Both the position numbers and the translations under genes were made by a program. 64,000 nt of DNA, from contig JAUQXA010000026.1 in NCBI GenBank assembly GCA_030834895.1, forward strand, positions 44,253 through 108,252. The letters run 5' to 3'. Position 1 is the stretch's first letter. The number at the start of each line of letters is the position of its first letter. Source of the stretch: Anaerolineales bacterium (lineage in GTDB: Bacteria; Chloroflexota; Anaerolineae; Anaerolineales; Villigracilaceae). A model generated the notes under the pieces. The model ran no database searches and was not told where the DNA came from. It saw only the letters and a program-made list of their open reading frames with translations. Shown here piece after piece: positions 8,537-18,076 of this stretch.

Positions 8537-9469
8537 ATGACATCCTTACAATCAGACCGCTCATCCCTCACCCGTTTTGCCTGGCTTTCCATTGGCGCGG
8601 CAGTCGTCACCATTGCGCTAAAATCGGCTGCATATCTGCTGACAGGTTCCGTTGGTCTGCTCTCCGATGCGCTCGAATCACTGGTCAACCTTGTCGGCGC
8701 GTTGATGGCGCTGGCAATGTTGACCGTCGCCGCCCGCCCGGCAGATGAAGACCACACATACGGTCACAGCAAAGCCGAATACTTTTCAAGCGGCGTCGAA
8801 GGGACGTTAATTTTGATCGCCGCCATAAGCATCGTCATTACAGCGATCCCAAGACTCATCACGCCAAAACCGCTCGATCAGGTTGGTCTGGGACTGGCGG
8901 TTTCGGTTGCCGCATCACTCGTAAACCTGGTCGTCGCGCTCATCTTGTTAAAAGCCGGCAAACGCTATAATTCCATTACACTTGAAGCCGATGCGCATCA
9001 CTTAATGACGGATGTGTGGACATCCGTTGGCGTGTTGGTTGGGGTCGGCGCAGTGGCGCTCACCGGATGGGAACGCCTCGACCCAATTGTCGCATTCATC
9101 GTCGCGGGGAACATCGTTTGGTCGGGAGTCCGCATCGTACGTATGTCCGCCCTGGGATTAATGGATACGGCATTATCTGTTGAAGAGCAGAACACGCTAA
9201 AAGGCGTCCTCGAAAATTACAAACAGGACGGAGTGCAGTATCATGCGCTTCGCACCCGCCAGGCAGGGTCACGCCAGTTCGTGTCGTTCCATTTCCTAGT
9301 TCCCGGACAGTGGACGGTTGAACGGGGTCATCAGCTTTTGGAAAACATCGAAGCAGATATCCGGCGTGCCCTGCCAAATGCCACCGTATTCACGCACCTC
9401 GAATCACTCAACGACCCAGCCTCCTGGGATGATACAAATTTAGATCGTCCGCAACAACCTACCCCCTAA
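8537..9469 (+). CDS. Cation diffusion facilitator family transporter
   Basis: This 310-residue protein is a divalent metal/proton antiporter of the CDF family, which exports Zn, Co, Fe, Cd or Mn from the cytoplasm. Five to six membrane segments lie in the first ~200 residues. The metal site is seen as DALES in TM2 and [10 protein letters not shown] in TM5. The C-terminal cytosolic domain (about 215-295) includes [24 protein letters not shown], the CDF dimerisation domain. There is no obvious ribosome site, so the mRNA may be nearly leaderless. Metal specificity is not assigned. Confidence 0.88.
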   Translation: MTSLQSDRSSLTRFAWLSIGAAVVTIALKSAAYLLTGSVGLLSDALESLVNLVGALMALAMLTVAARPADEDHTYGHSKAEYFSSGVEGTLILIAAISIVITAIPRLITPKPLDQVGLGLAVSVAASLVNLVVALILLKAGKRYNSITLEADAHHLMTDVWTSVGVLVGVGAVALTGWERLDPIVAFIVAGNIVWSGVRIVRMSALGLMDTALSVEEQNTLKGVLENYKQDGVQYHALRTRQAGSRQFVSFHFLVPGQWTVERGHQLLENIEADIRRALPNATVFTHLESLNDPASWDDTNLDRPQQPTP

Positions 9470-9475
9470 TGCCGG

Positions 9476-10237
9476 CTATTCCAACACCAATTCCACAGGA
9501 CAGTGGTCTGACCCCATTACCTTGTCATGGATGACGACATCCCCGACGCGCGGCAGGAGGGACTCGGAGACGAGGAAATAATCCAGCCGCCAGCCGATGC
9601 CCCGCTGACGGGCGTTGAGGCGGTATGTCCACCAGGTATATTCCACCTTGTCGGGGTACAGACGGCGGTAGGCATCCACAAAACCGTGATCCAAAAACTT
9701 CCGCACCCATTCCCGTTCTTCAGGCAAAAAGCCTGAGGTCTTTTCATTCTCCTTTGGATTCTTCAAATCGATGGGCATGTGGGCGGTATTGAAGTCTCCA
9801 GTAATGATAATTTGTTCGCCCTTTTTATGAAGCTTGTCACACAAGTCCAACAGGTGGGCATAGAATTCCAGTTTGTAGCCTACGCGATCCTGTCCGCGTT
9901 GACCGTTTGGGAAGTAAATATTGAACAGGCGGATTCCAGCCCAGACGGTCTGAATTACGCGCCCTTCGACGTCGAATTGCTCATCGCCCATCCCCAACAC
10001 GATCTCAAGTGGTTGCTGTTTGAAGAAGGTGACCACACCGCTGTAACCGGGTCGCTGCGCCGCATTCCAGACATGGGGAAATTTGAGCACCAGGCGTTGC
10101 TCATCGTCCAGTTGCTCCTCGCGCGCTTTCACCTCTTGCAAACATAGAAAATCGGGTCGCTGTTCAAATGCCCAATCCAGCGCGTTCTTCCCCAATGCAG
10201 CGCGGATTCCATTCACGTTCCAGGTGATGATTTTCAT
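9476..10237 (-). CDS. xth: Exodeoxyribonuclease III (AP endonuclease)
   Basis: A 253-residue enzyme of the exonuclease/endonuclease/phosphatase superfamily that cuts DNA at abasic sites and trims 3' ends. I chose the ATG at 10237, which gives the standard opening MKIITWNVNGIRAAL; an upstream TTG or ATG would add 22 non-family residues. The metal ligand Glu is in LCLQEVKA (E35), the active-site Asp and Asn in GDFNTAH, and the terminal catalytic motif is GSDHCPVEL. Complete and typical in length. Confidence 0.93.
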   Translation of the reverse strand: MKIITWNVNGIRAALGKNALDWAFEQRPDFLCLQEVKAREEQLDDEQRLVLKFPHVWNAAQRPGYSGVVTFFKQQPLEIVLGMGDEQFDVEGRVIQTVWAGIRLFNIYFPNGQRGQDRVGYKLEFYAHLLDLCDKLHKKGEQIIITGDFNTAHMPIDLKNPKENEKTSGFLPEEREWVRKFLDHGFVDAYRRLYPDKVEYTWWTYRLNARQRGIGWRLDYFLVSESLLPRVGDVVIHDKVMGSDHCPVELVLE

Positions 10238-10290
10238 AAGTTTATCCTCGTTTGTTCTATGGTAAACTTGCGGCAAAAGCCAGGAGAAAT

Positions 10291-10680
10291 ATGAATAATA
10301 CAATTGTCAAGCGTATTGTTTGCATTGAAGACGAAACGGAAATGATCGACCTCATCCAGCTCATTCTTGGTCGCCGTGGATTCGAGGTGGTTGGCGCCCC
10401 AGGCGGAAAAGAAGGCCTTCAACTGGTCCATGACATGCATCCAGACCTTGTGCTGCTTGACTTGATGATGCCCGACATGGATGGCTGGGAAGTATACCAA
10501 CAAATGAAAGCCGAGGAATCCACGCGCAACATTCCCGTGATTATCGTCACCGCAAAGGCTCAAAACATTGACAAGGTATTGGGACTGCACATCGCCAAGG
10601 TGGATGATTACATTGCCAAGCCGTTCGGTCCGCAGGAACTGGTGGACAGCGTCGAAAAAATCCTCAATTCGAAATCGTAG
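10291..10680 (+). CDS. Single-domain response regulator (CheY-like receiver)
   Basis: This 129-residue protein is a receiver domain with no output domain. Acidic pocket E13-D14, phosphoacceptor D57 (LLDLMMPDMDGWEV), conserved Thr in IIVTAKAQ and Lys in YIAKPFGPQE are all in place. The ATG at 10291 follows AGGAGAAAT; an ORF extension to 10252 is possible but lacks a ribosome site. No histidine kinase is near. It probably relays a phosphorylation signal through protein contacts, but the partner is unknown. Confidence 0.88.
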   Translation: MNNTIVKRIVCIEDETEMIDLIQLILGRRGFEVVGAPGGKEGLQLVHDMHPDLVLLDLMMPDMDGWEVYQQMKAEESTRNIPVIIVTAKAQNIDKVLGLHIAKVDDYIAKPFGPQELVDSVEKILNSKS

Positions 10681-10692
10681 AAATTATTCCAG

Positions 10693-10716
10693 GGCGGCGG
10701 AGAGCCGCCTCGTTTT
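10693..10716 (+). terminator. Rho-independent terminator after the response regulator
   Basis: GGCGGC (10693-10698) pairs with GCCGCC (10704-10709) around a GGAGA loop, followed by TCGTTTTAT. Confidence 0.7.
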
Positions 10717-10728
10717 ATCTTGAATCCC

Positions 10729-11100
10729 ATGCCCCGCCCCATCATTGTCCATAACCTGAACAAAGAAATTAAATCCCCACCTCATGTGGGATATTGCGAT
10801 TCGTTTCAGTGTCGCCTGCGCGGACTGATGTTTCGCAAATCCCTTGGTTTCGACGAAGGATTGCTTTTGGTCGAAAAGCGGGATTCCCGTCTCGACACCT
10901 CCATCCACATGTTCTTTGTCCCGTTCGACCTTGCAGTCTTCTGGATCAACTCCGAAATGACCGTGGTGGATAAGATCATCGCAAAATCCTGGCATCCGGC
11001 CTACTTCCCCAAAGCGGATGCAAAATTCACGCTCGAAATACACCCCGACCGTATTGGGGACTATGAAATCGGCGACAAGGTCGAATTCAAAAATCCGTAA
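10729..11100 (+). CDS. DUF192 family protein
   Basis: A 123-residue protein matching the DUF192 pattern: an early CRLRGLMFRKSL-type segment (FQCRLRGLMFRKSLG), a following HMFFVPFDLAVFWIN strand pair, and an ending built on a strand-rich ...IGDKVEF. The family is widespread in bacteria and archaea and has no firmly known function. No signal peptide is seen here although many homologues have one. A TTG at 10720 could extend it by three residues; the ATG at 10729 is preferred. Confidence 0.75.
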   Translation: MPRPIIVHNLNKEIKSPPHVGYCDSFQCRLRGLMFRKSLGFDEGLLLVEKRDSRLDTSIHMFFVPFDLAVFWINSEMTVVDKIIAKSWHPAYFPKADAKFTLEIHPDRIGDYEIGDKVEFKNP

Positions 11101-11129
11101 CGAGTTTGGCGTTACTGCCTGAACTCGTT
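11099..11129 (+). other. Hairpin at the DUF192 / peptidase junction
   Basis: AACGAGTT (11099-11106) pairs with AACTCGTT (11122-11129), starting on the stop codon of the DUF192 gene. Only a short T-rich tail follows, so it may be a weak terminator or an mRNA-stabilising structure. Confidence 0.45.
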
Positions 11130-11141
11130 TCTCCAACACTT

Positions 11142-12554
11142 ATGACCAAACATTTTATTTCATTCCTCCTGCTTCTTTCCCTGCTGATTTTTCCTCTCCA
11201 ATCCATAAATGCCCAGGAAGTCAGTGGACCGATTTACATTGTCCAACCCGGCGACAGCCTGTCCTCGATTGCGGTGTTCTTCAGCATCAGCCAGACAGAC
11301 CTAATGACAGCAAATAACATTACGGACCCAAATCAACTGGATGTGGGGCAGCAACTTGTTATCCCTGGTCTCAATGGCATCACAGGAGTAATCAACACCC
11401 AACGCATCAACTTCGGAGATTCGTTCCGCAGCCTCACCCGCCGCACCCAGGTTCCGCTGGACATGTTCAAGAAGTTGAACCACATCGTCAGTCCAAGCGA
11501 ATTTTACGTTGGCACAAACATGATCGTGCCAGTGCAGGAGGGAAATCAAGGTCTTAACAAGCGCATCTCGACCAAAACAGGTGAATCGCTGCTCGAAGCG
11601 GCTGCCAAACAAAATACCGATGTGTGGACAGTTGCCTATTACAACGACCTGCAAGGTTCATGGGACGCCGTCCCTGGCGATACTCTTTTTGCGCCGGGCG
11701 AAAGCGTCGAGCAAACTGTAAGCGGATTGCCTTCCGCTTTTGTCAGCGCACAGATACGCGACCTGCCACTCAAACAAGGCGGCACCGGCGTCATCAGGGT
11801 GAAAACCGCCAGCCCCGATGTCACGCTTGGCGGCATTCTGGTTGACCATCAACTACATTTCTTTCCGTTGGAGGATGGGACACAGGTCGCGTTACAGGGT
11901 GTCCATGCACTGCTCCATCCGGGCGTCTACCCTCTGCGGATGGATGCAACCCTGCCCGATGGAAGTACGCAATCTTACGAACAAAACGTTTTGATCGTTT
12001 CGGGGAATTATCCTGACGACCCGCTGCTTTACGTTGATCCGAAAACCATCGATCCCGCCGAAACAGAACCGGAGTTAAACAAGTTGGTTGAAATCACCAG
12101 TCCTGTAACTCCTGAAAAACTATGGTCTGGTGATTTTTACTCTCCAGCCTCCCAATACGCCGAGTCCACCTACTTTACCTCGCGCTTTGGAAATCGCCGC
12201 ACATATATCGGCTTAAACACGGAACTTTCGGTCCAGGGATTTCACACCGGTCTCGATTTCGGCGGCGGGACAGGCCTTCCCATTACCGCACCAGCGCGTG
12301 GAAAGGTGATCGTTGCAGAAAACTGGACAGTGCGCGGCGGTACAATCATCATCGACCATGGCTGGGGCGTGTACAGCGGGTTCTGGCATCAGTCCAAATT
12401 CCTTGCGCAGGTCGGTGACGTGGTGGAACAGGGACAGGTGATCGGTGAAGTGGGTGGCACGGGACGTGTCACAGGTCCACACCTGCATTGGGAATTGTGG
12501 GTCAATGGCATCCAGGTGGATCCGCTCGACTGGTTGACGAACACCTACCCATAA
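11142..12554 (+). CDS. LysM domain M23 family metallopeptidase
   Basis: A 470-residue exported cell-envelope protein. A signal peptide covers about 1-24 (MTKHFISFLLLLSLLIFPL...NAQ). LysM 1 at 31-76 begins YIVQPGDSLSSIA; a second LysM-like unit runs about 86-130. The C-terminal M23 (LytM) domain has HTGLDF and GPHLHWEL, giving the zinc ligands and the catalytic His of a peptidoglycan DD-endopeptidase. I chose the ATG at 11142 because an upstream TTG would put 12 residues before the signal peptide. Its TAA overlaps the next gene's ATG (TAATG), so translation is probably coupled. Confidence 0.9.
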   Translation: MTKHFISFLLLLSLLIFPLQSINAQEVSGPIYIVQPGDSLSSIAVFFSISQTDLMTANNITDPNQLDVGQQLVIPGLNGITGVINTQRINFGDSFRSLTRRTQVPLDMFKKLNHIVSPSEFYVGTNMIVPVQEGNQGLNKRISTKTGESLLEAAAKQNTDVWTVAYYNDLQGSWDAVPGDTLFAPGESVEQTVSGLPSAFVSAQIRDLPLKQGGTGVIRVKTASPDVTLGGILVDHQLHFFPLEDGTQVALQGVHALLHPGVYPLRMDATLPDGSTQSYEQNVLIVSGNYPDDPLLYVDPKTIDPAETEPELNKLVEITSPVTPEKLWSGDFYSPASQYAESTYFTSRFGNRRTYIGLNTELSVQGFHTGLDFGGGTGLPITAPARGKVIVAENWTVRGGTIIIDHGWGVYSGFWHQSKFLAQVGDVVEQGQVIGEVGGTGRVTGPHLHWELWVNGIQVDPLDWLTNTYP

Positions 12555-14602
12555 TGAAGTCGCTCCAATCTCATTTCGCAAAAATACAATTCACAGAAAA
12601 AAGCGCGCCGCTCGCATTCCTGGTTGCCTGCATACTCGGTTTTGGGCTGATGATTCCCAGCCTCGGCTTTTATATGGACGATTGGCCCTATGTGTTTTAC
12701 GCATACAACAAAGGGATCGCAAGTCTGCGCGAAATGCTTTTGTATGATAGCCGTCCGTACGCTGCATGGTTGTACATTTTCGCATTCAAGGTGTTGGGAT
12801 TTAAACCGCTCTACTGGCACATTGCCGCATTGCTCATGCGTTGGCTGACGGTAGTGTTGTTTTGGAAAGTGTTATCTGCGATCTGGCCCAACCGCACCCG
12901 TGAGACAGTTTCGATTGCGATGCTGTTCGCGGTGTATCCGTTTTTCATGCTCCAGCCATTCGCAGTCGGCTCCACGCACCATTGGGTGGGATTTGTCTTT
13001 TTCAACCTCTCGCTGTATCTGATGATACTTGCCGTCCAGCAAAAAAAATACCTCTGGCTGTTCGTTCCCGCCGCGTTCCTGCAAGCCGCCCACCTCTTCA
13101 CCAGCGAATACTTCGCTGGACTTGAATTGCTGCGCCCCCTCATTCTCTGGATTCTGATCTCTCGAAATGAACCCCGTGTGTCAAAAAGATTCTGGCAGAT
13201 GCTTTTGCACTGGCTTCCCTATCTGCTCGTTCTAGGAGTCTACGCCTACTGGCGAGCCTTCCTCTTCCAAAACGTGGAGGGAGTCACCCGCAACACACCT
13301 GTCATTCTCAACCAGTTGTTCAGCGAACCATTCAAAGCCATCGGCTTCCTGCTGACTGCCTCCATCAAGGACGCCGTTTCGGTGATGACGATTGGCTGGC
13401 AAAGCGCCGTCAGCGCGGAACTGCTGGATTTCAGTTCGGTGTACGTCCGCTTCAGATTGGTCCTCAGCGTGATTAGCTTCGGAATGGCGCTTTTGTATCT
13501 CAACAGGCTTGACTCGGGCAAAGAGCCTCCAGCCGACGACTGGTCCAAAGGAAGCATCCTGCTTGCCGCTGTCGGCTTGATGGTTGGCGGTCTGCCCGTG
13601 TGGCTCATCGGCAGGTACATCCTCGAAAGCAAAAACCTGATCTCCGCCTCGCGCTTCGGGATTCCGTCCATGCTGGGCGCGGCTTTCCTGCTGGTCCTGA
13701 TTATCGATTACTTCGTCAATGACAGGAAAAAGAAAATTGTTTTGCTTTCACTGTGTATTGCACTGGCGGTTAACTTCCATCTGGATAACACCAAGGAATT
13801 TCAATACTCGTGGGAAAAGCAGGAACGTTTCCTGCAACAACTCCTCTGGCGCGCACCGCAAATTCAAGCAGGCACAGCCTTGTTCACCGATGAGGAAATC
13901 CTCGGCGTGATGGGCGAATACGCGGTTTCCTTTTCCATTATCACCGCCTACCAACCCGGTGACATTCAAACGCCGCCCTACTGGTATTTCCCGTTTTACT
14001 ACACCAACCCAAACGTCGGCGACCTGCTTCGGGGCGCTCCGCTCGAATATAGCAAACTCACCATGAACTTTTCAGGGGACAGCAAACAGATGCTTTTGCT
14101 TTCGTTCAATCCCGAACTCAAACGCTGCCTGTGGGTCATGCAACCGCAGGATACCAACCTGCGGCTGGTCAGCAACGACATGCGGCAACTCAGCGCAGGG
14201 TCTAACATCAGCCTGATCGGTCAAGGCGAAGCCAGCCTGCCTGAGATCATCTATGGCAAACAGAACACCCAGACCTGGTGCTACTATTTCGAGAAGGCAG
14301 ACCTCGCCCGACAGTACAGTCAATGGGACGAGATTGCGCGGCTGTGGGAGGAGTCCCAAGCCATCAGCGAGCGGGCGGATAACGGATTCGAGTATATCCC
14401 CTTCATCGAGGGCTACGGTCATCTTGAAGATTGGGAGTATGTCAAAAAGCAAACCAGGTTCGCAAACAAAATCACGGTGGGACTTGAGCCCAGCCTTTGT
14501 TCCGCACTGGATAGGATCACCGCAAGTGCTCCCCCATCTCAACAGCGCGATGAGACAATCAAGAATCTAAAAGATGATTTGAAGTGTACCAATTACCAAT
14601 AA
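12554..14602 (+). CDS. Large polytopic membrane protein, glycosyltransferase-39-like
   Basis: A 682-residue protein with about ten or more membrane segments in the first ~430 residues and a soluble C-terminal part. After TM1 comes GLMIPSLGFYMDDWPYVFYA, where the acidic DD just outside the membrane resembles the catalytic loop of PMT/ArnT-type (GT-C fold) glycosyltransferases. This suggests transfer of a sugar from a lipid carrier to an envelope acceptor, but the match is by pattern only. The TAATG overlap with the LysM peptidase gene links it to envelope metabolism. Its stop codon falls inside a word repeat shared with convergent mfd. Confidence 0.65.
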   Translation: MKSLQSHFAKIQFTEKSAPLAFLVACILGFGLMIPSLGFYMDDWPYVFYAYNKGIASLREMLLYDSRPYAAWLYIFAFKVLGFKPLYWHIAALLMRWLTVVLFWKVLSAIWPNRTRETVSIAMLFAVYPFFMLQPFAVGSTHHWVGFVFFNLSLYLMILAVQQKKYLWLFVPAAFLQAAHLFTSEYFAGLELLRPLILWILISRNEPRVSKRFWQMLLHWLPYLLVLGVYAYWRAFLFQNVEGVTRNTPVILNQLFSEPFKAIGFLLTASIKDAVSVMTIGWQSAVSAELLDFSSVYVRFRLVLSVISFGMALLYLNRLDSGKEPPADDWSKGSILLAAVGLMVGGLPVWLIGRYILESKNLISASRFGIPSMLGAAFLLVLIIDYFVNDRKKKIVLLSLCIALAVNFHLDNTKEFQYSWEKQERFLQQLLWRAPQIQAGTALFTDEEILGVMGEYAVSFSIITAYQPGDIQTPPYWYFPFYYTNPNVGDLLRGAPLEYSKLTMNFSGDSKQMLLLSFNPELKRCLWVMQPQDTNLRLVSNDMRQLSAGSNISLIGQGEASLPEIIYGKQNTQTWCYYFEKADLARQYSQWDEIARLWEESQAISERADNGFEYIPFIEGYGHLEDWEYVKKQTRFANKITVGLEPSLCSALDRITASAPPSQQRDETIKNLKDDLKCTNYQ

Positions 14603-14627
14603 CCAATTTACCAATTACCCATTTACC
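14586..14627. repeat. ACCAATTACC-type word repeat at the convergent gene ends
   Basis: Variants of ACCAATTACCAATAACC are strung together. Both the TAA of the membrane protein (14600-14602) and the TAA of mfd (14615-14617, minus strand) lie within the tract. A similar tract, AAATGGTAAATGGTAAGTGG, is inside mfd at 17731-17752, and another lies at 19427-19446. Confidence 0.7.
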
Positions 14628-17600
14628 AAATTATCTAAAACATCCAACAACTTCACCATCCAATTTTCCTCTTTGGATACCGTCACCCAATAAGCGGATT
14701 TGCCGCCGCGGACTCCATCTCCCAAATCGGGGAGGCGCACTGGCTTCGACCCGCTCAGCCCGGCGTCCGACCCGTCGGCTGGTGACGTGTACTTGAGCAG
14801 AATCTGCCCCGACGATTCCTGACTCACCGCAGACAAGCCAGCTTTCTCGGCGCGGAGTTTGACCCGCATCTGGTACAGCAGGTTTTGCACCATCTCAGGC
14901 AATTGGCCAAACCTGTCACGGAATTCAGAACCGAGCGCATCAAGTTCAGTTTCGTCACGCAAATCCGCAATACGGCGGTACAACCGCAGGCGCAATTCCT
15001 GGTCGGAGATGTAGTCGCTGGGAATGCCGATGGCGAGGGGCAGGTCAACGTTGACAGGAAGGGAGAGGGGAAGATTCAAGGATGAAGGAGAAAGGATGAA
15101 GGATGAATCTTCCTGAGCATCGACTTTCGACCCTTCGACAAGCTCAGGGCGGCGCGTTTGACCCGCAATGTGTCGCAACCGTCGCACCGCATCCGCCAAC
15201 ATTCTCGTATAAAGGTGGAAGCCGACGGACTGGATGTATCCGTGCTGACGGGTTCCGAGCAAGTCACCCGCGCCGCGAATTTCGAGATCGCGCATGGCAA
15301 TCGAGTAGCCCGCGCCGAGCTGGGTGTTTTCGGCAATGACCTCCAGCCGCGCTTGACCATCCTGTGTGGGCGCCATCTTGTTGTGACGGAAGAAATAGGA
15401 ATACGCCCGCATCGCGCCGCGGCCCACCCGTCCGCGAAGTTGATAGAGTTGTGCAAGCCCGAAGGTGTCGGCGCGGTCAACGATCAGCGTGTTGGCATTG
15501 GGGATGTCCAAGCCCGATTCGATAATGGTCGTGCAAAGCAGAATGTCGATCTCACCCATGTTGAAGCGGTGCATCACGTTAGCAAGCTGGCTTTCCGCCA
15601 TCTGCCCGTGACCGATGTCCACCCGCGCTTCGGGGACGAGTTTGTTGAGGTGCGCCTTCATCGCGTCAATTGTGTTCACGCGGTTATGGACGAAGAAAAT
15701 CTGTCCGCCACGCTCCAACTCGCGCAGAATCGCCTGACGCACCAATCGCGGTGAATATGGTCCAACGTGCGTCACAATCGGCAGGCGTTCTTCGGGCGGT
15801 GTGTTCAAATTGGAGATGTCGCGCACGCCCGTCAGCGCCATATAAAGCGTGCGGGGAATCGGCGTGGCGGTCAGGGTCAGCACATCCACTTCGGTACGTA
15901 GTTTCTTCAAATGCTCCTTGTGCGTCACACCAAAGCGTTGTTCTTCATCAATCACCACCAGCCCCAAATCTTTGAACTCGACATCGGCTGAAATCAAACG
16001 GTGCGTGCCGACAACGATATCAATTTCACCAAGCGCAAGTTTGAACAAAATCTCGGTCTGCTCGTGGGGCGTGCGGAAGCGCGAAAGCATTTCCACGGTG
16101 ACAGGGAAAGCCGCCAGCCGCTGGGAGAAGGTCTCGAAGTGCTGCTGCGCCAAAACGGTAGTCGGCACGAGAACCGCCGCCTGCTTGCCGCTCATCACCG
16201 CCTTGAACGCGGCACGCAGGGCAACCTCGGTTTTCCCATAGCCCACATCGCCGCAAAGCAAACGATCCATCGGGCGGGCGCGCTCCATGTCGCGCTTGAT
16301 GTCGGCGATGGCTTTCTTCTGGTCATCGGTTTCAACGTAGGGAAAACTGTCTTCGAGTTCGCGCTGCCACTGCGAATCAGCCGCAAAGGAAAAGCCCTCC
16401 ACCACTTGACGCCGCGCGTACAAATCGAGCAAGTCCTCGGCAACCTTTTGCACCGCCTCCTGTACCCGCTCCTTGGTTTCAGACCAACCCTGTCCGCCAA
16501 GATGGTCGAGGCTGGGCTTGCCACCGTCCGCGCCGACGTAACGGGTAAGTCGATCTGCTTGATGGACGGGAACAAACAATGTGTCGGAGTTATCATACTC
16601 GACGGCGAGAAACTCCCGTTCGTGACCTTCCAACTGCCGCTGGATCAATCCCGCAAAACGTCCGATGCCGTGGTCAACGTGAACCACGTAATCGCCAACC
16701 AACAAATCGGCATACAAAGACTCGGGCGTCTCGGCGGCTTGCTTCTGTCGAACCCGCGACTGTGGACGTTCCCAGCCGAAGATTTCGGAGTCAGAGATTA
16801 GATGAGTAGGGAGTGGATGAGTAGCGAGGGTGAAGCCTTCGGAAAGCGAGGCTTCGATAAATTGGAGATTGGGATGTTCTGAATCGGGATAATGCTCCAA
16901 CCAAAGTTCGTGCAAACGTGAAGACTGACGCGAAACAATGAAGACCTGCTCGCCTCTTTCGACAATCGGGGTGAGATATTCGATGAACGGTTTGAGCCGT
17001 CCGCCGAATCTTTCATCGTGCCCAAACTGCTCCGCCAAACTAACGGCTGATGACTGGTCACTGATCACTGCTTCGGTGGAGTGACCCAACTCAATAGAGG
17101 CAAAGCCACCCAACGTATCGTGCAACTCCGACCACGGCACGTACGGGACGGGAAAATCCTTCGCAAGCGTGCCTTCTTCAATACTCTCCTGCCTGAACTT
17201 GAGCGCCTGCTCTTCCACCTCATTTGCCATCGCCTCGACCATACTCAGATCGTCCACCAAAACCAACGCGCGTTGCGGCAGATAATCCAAAAGCGATGCG
17301 GGCATGGAATGCAACAGCGGGATGTGAAACTCGGAAAGCGTCACCCCGTCGTCAACAGTCTCCGCCAAAAACTCGCGCGCGGGCGTGACGAGAATCGTCT
17401 CCAGTTTTTCAACCGTCCTTTGCGTGGCTGGGTCAAACTGACGGATGGTCTCGATCTCGTCGCCGAAGAAATCCAGGCGGACGGGATGGGAGTCGGTGGA
17501 GGTCCACACGTCCAACAATCCGCCGCGATGCGAGAACTGACCAGGCTCCAAAACGGTGTTCACCCGCTGATAGCCGATCCTCGCCCACTCGCGGATCAGG

Positions 17601-18076
17601 GCTTCGGGTTGGATGGTCTGGTTTACTGACAGCTTCTTGCACGCCTTGAGAAAATCACGCCGAGGCAAAGTACGCGTCATCAGCGAGCGGACGGAAGTCA
17701 CAATGATGGGCGGCGAAGGTGGCTTTTGTGTAAATGGTAAATGGTAAGTGGAGAGGACGGTCAATGCCTGCAAGCGGTCACGACGGGTGGCGATTCCCCA
17801 GGCGGCGTCTTCATAGAAAAGCGGATTCGGCTCCGCGAACAGATAGCGCGGCGACTTGACCCAAAAGCCAAGTTCATCGAACAACGCGAGGGCATGGTCC
17901 GCGCGGTCAGTGACCAGCAGAATCGGACGGTTCAAGTCCGCTTGCAGGATGGCAAGCAGCGGCAGCCTCGCGGCGCGCGGAAGTCCCAAGCCAGGGAGAG
18001 TCCGCCCTGCTTGAATGTGGGTCAGCAGTTGCTGGTAAGAAGGTGAAGCGCGAAGATTACTTGGGAGTTCCATCAT
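14615..18076 (-). CDS. mfd: Transcription-repair coupling factor Mfd
   Basis: Mfd is a DNA translocase that removes RNA polymerase stalled at lesions and recruits UvrA. The 1153-residue protein has UvrB-like N-terminal domains, the CarD-like RNA polymerase interaction domain ([14 protein letters not shown], about 460), the helicase core with Walker [10 protein letters not shown] (about 608) and DEEQ box ([10 protein letters not shown]), and the C-terminal TRCF domain. At least five in-frame stretches look like word repeats rather than protein: the C-terminus, 15079-15149, 16801-16828, 17049-17070 and 17731-17752. The start ATG overlaps the upstream stop as ATGA. Confidence 0.95.
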   Translation of the reverse strand: MMELPSNLRASPSYQQLLTHIQAGRTLPGLGLPRAARLPLLAILQADLNRPILLVTDRADHALALFDELGFWVKSPRYLFAEPNPLFYEDAAWGIATRRDRLQALTVLSTYHLPFTQKPPSPPIIVTSVRSLMTRTLPRRDFLKACKKLSVNQTIQPEALIREWARIGYQRVNTVLEPGQFSHRGGLLDVWTSTDSHPVRLDFFGDEIETIRQFDPATQRTVEKLETILVTPAREFLAETVDDGVTLSEFHIPLLHSMPASLLDYLPQRALVLVDDLSMVEAMANEVEEQALKFRQESIEEGTLAKDFPVPYVPWSELHDTLGGFASIELGHSTEAVISDQSSAVSLAEQFGHDERFGGRLKPFIEYLTPIVERGEQVFIVSRQSSRLHELWLEHYPDSEHPNLQFIEASLSEGFTLATHPLPTHLISDSEIFGWERPQSRVRQKQAAETPESLYADLLVGDYVVHVDHGIGRFAGLIQRQLEGHEREFLAVEYDNSDTLFVPVHQADRLTRYVGADGGKPSLDHLGGQGWSETKERVQEAVQKVAEDLLDLYARRQVVEGFSFAADSQWQRELEDSFPYVETDDQKKAIADIKRDMERARPMDRLLCGDVGYGKTEVALRAAFKAVMSGKQAAVLVPTTVLAQQHFETFSQRLAAFPVTVEMLSRFRTPHEQTEILFKLALGEIDIVVGTHRLISADVEFKDLGLVVIDEEQRFGVTHKEHLKKLRTEVDVLTLTATPIPRTLYMALTGVRDISNLNTPPEERLPIVTHVGPYSPRLVRQAILRELERGGQIFFVHNRVNTIDAMKAHLNKLVPEARVDIGHGQMAESQLANVMHRFNMGEIDILLCTTIIESGLDIPNANTLIVDRADTFGLAQLYQLRGRVGRGAMRAYSYFFRHNKMAPTQDGQARLEVIAENTQLGAGYSIAMRDLEIRGAGDLLGTRQHGYIQSVGFHLYTRMLADAVRRLRHIAGQTRRPELVEGSKVDAQEDSSFILSPSSLNLPLSLPVNVDLPLAIGIPSDYISDQELRLRLYRRIADLRDETELDALGSEFRDRFGQLPEMVQNLLYQMRVKLRAEKAGLSAVSQESSGQILLKYTSPADGSDAGLSGSKPVRLPDLGDGVRGGKSAYWVTVSKEENWMVKLLDVLDNLVNG
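15079..15149 (-). repeat. Word repeat and PELVEG-type element inside mfd
   Basis: AAGGATGAAGG units (15079-15108) are followed by CCCTTCGACAAGCTCAGGG (15131-15149). Read on the minus strand in frame these give [10 protein letters not shown] and RPELVEGSK. The same TTCATCCTTCATCC words recur between genes at 58588-58620. Confidence 0.75.
16801..16828 (-). repeat. GATGAGTAGGGAGTGGATGAGTAG-like words inside mfd
   Basis: The units GATGAGTAG and GGATGAGTAG repeat within the coding frame, giving [11 protein letters not shown] in Mfd just ahead of the RNA polymerase interaction domain. Confidence 0.6.
17049..17070 (-). repeat. TGATGACTGGTCACTGATCACTG-like words inside mfd
   Basis: TGACTGGTCACTGATCACTG encodes AVISDQSS in Mfd. 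The style matches the CAGT/TCAGT words between genes at 52298-52323, 63022-63050 and 63902-63969. Confidence 0.6.
17731..17752 (-). repeat. TAAATGGTAAATGGTAAGTGG words inside mfd
   Basis: Three ATGGTAAnTGG-like units are read in frame as STYHLPFT on the minus strand. The tract matches the word repeats at 14586-14627 and 19427-19446. Confidence 0.65.

Noticed and set aside
10252..10290. Response regulator start at 10252
   Set aside because: Lacks a ribosome site and overlaps the xth promoter region; ATG 10291 follows AGGAGA.
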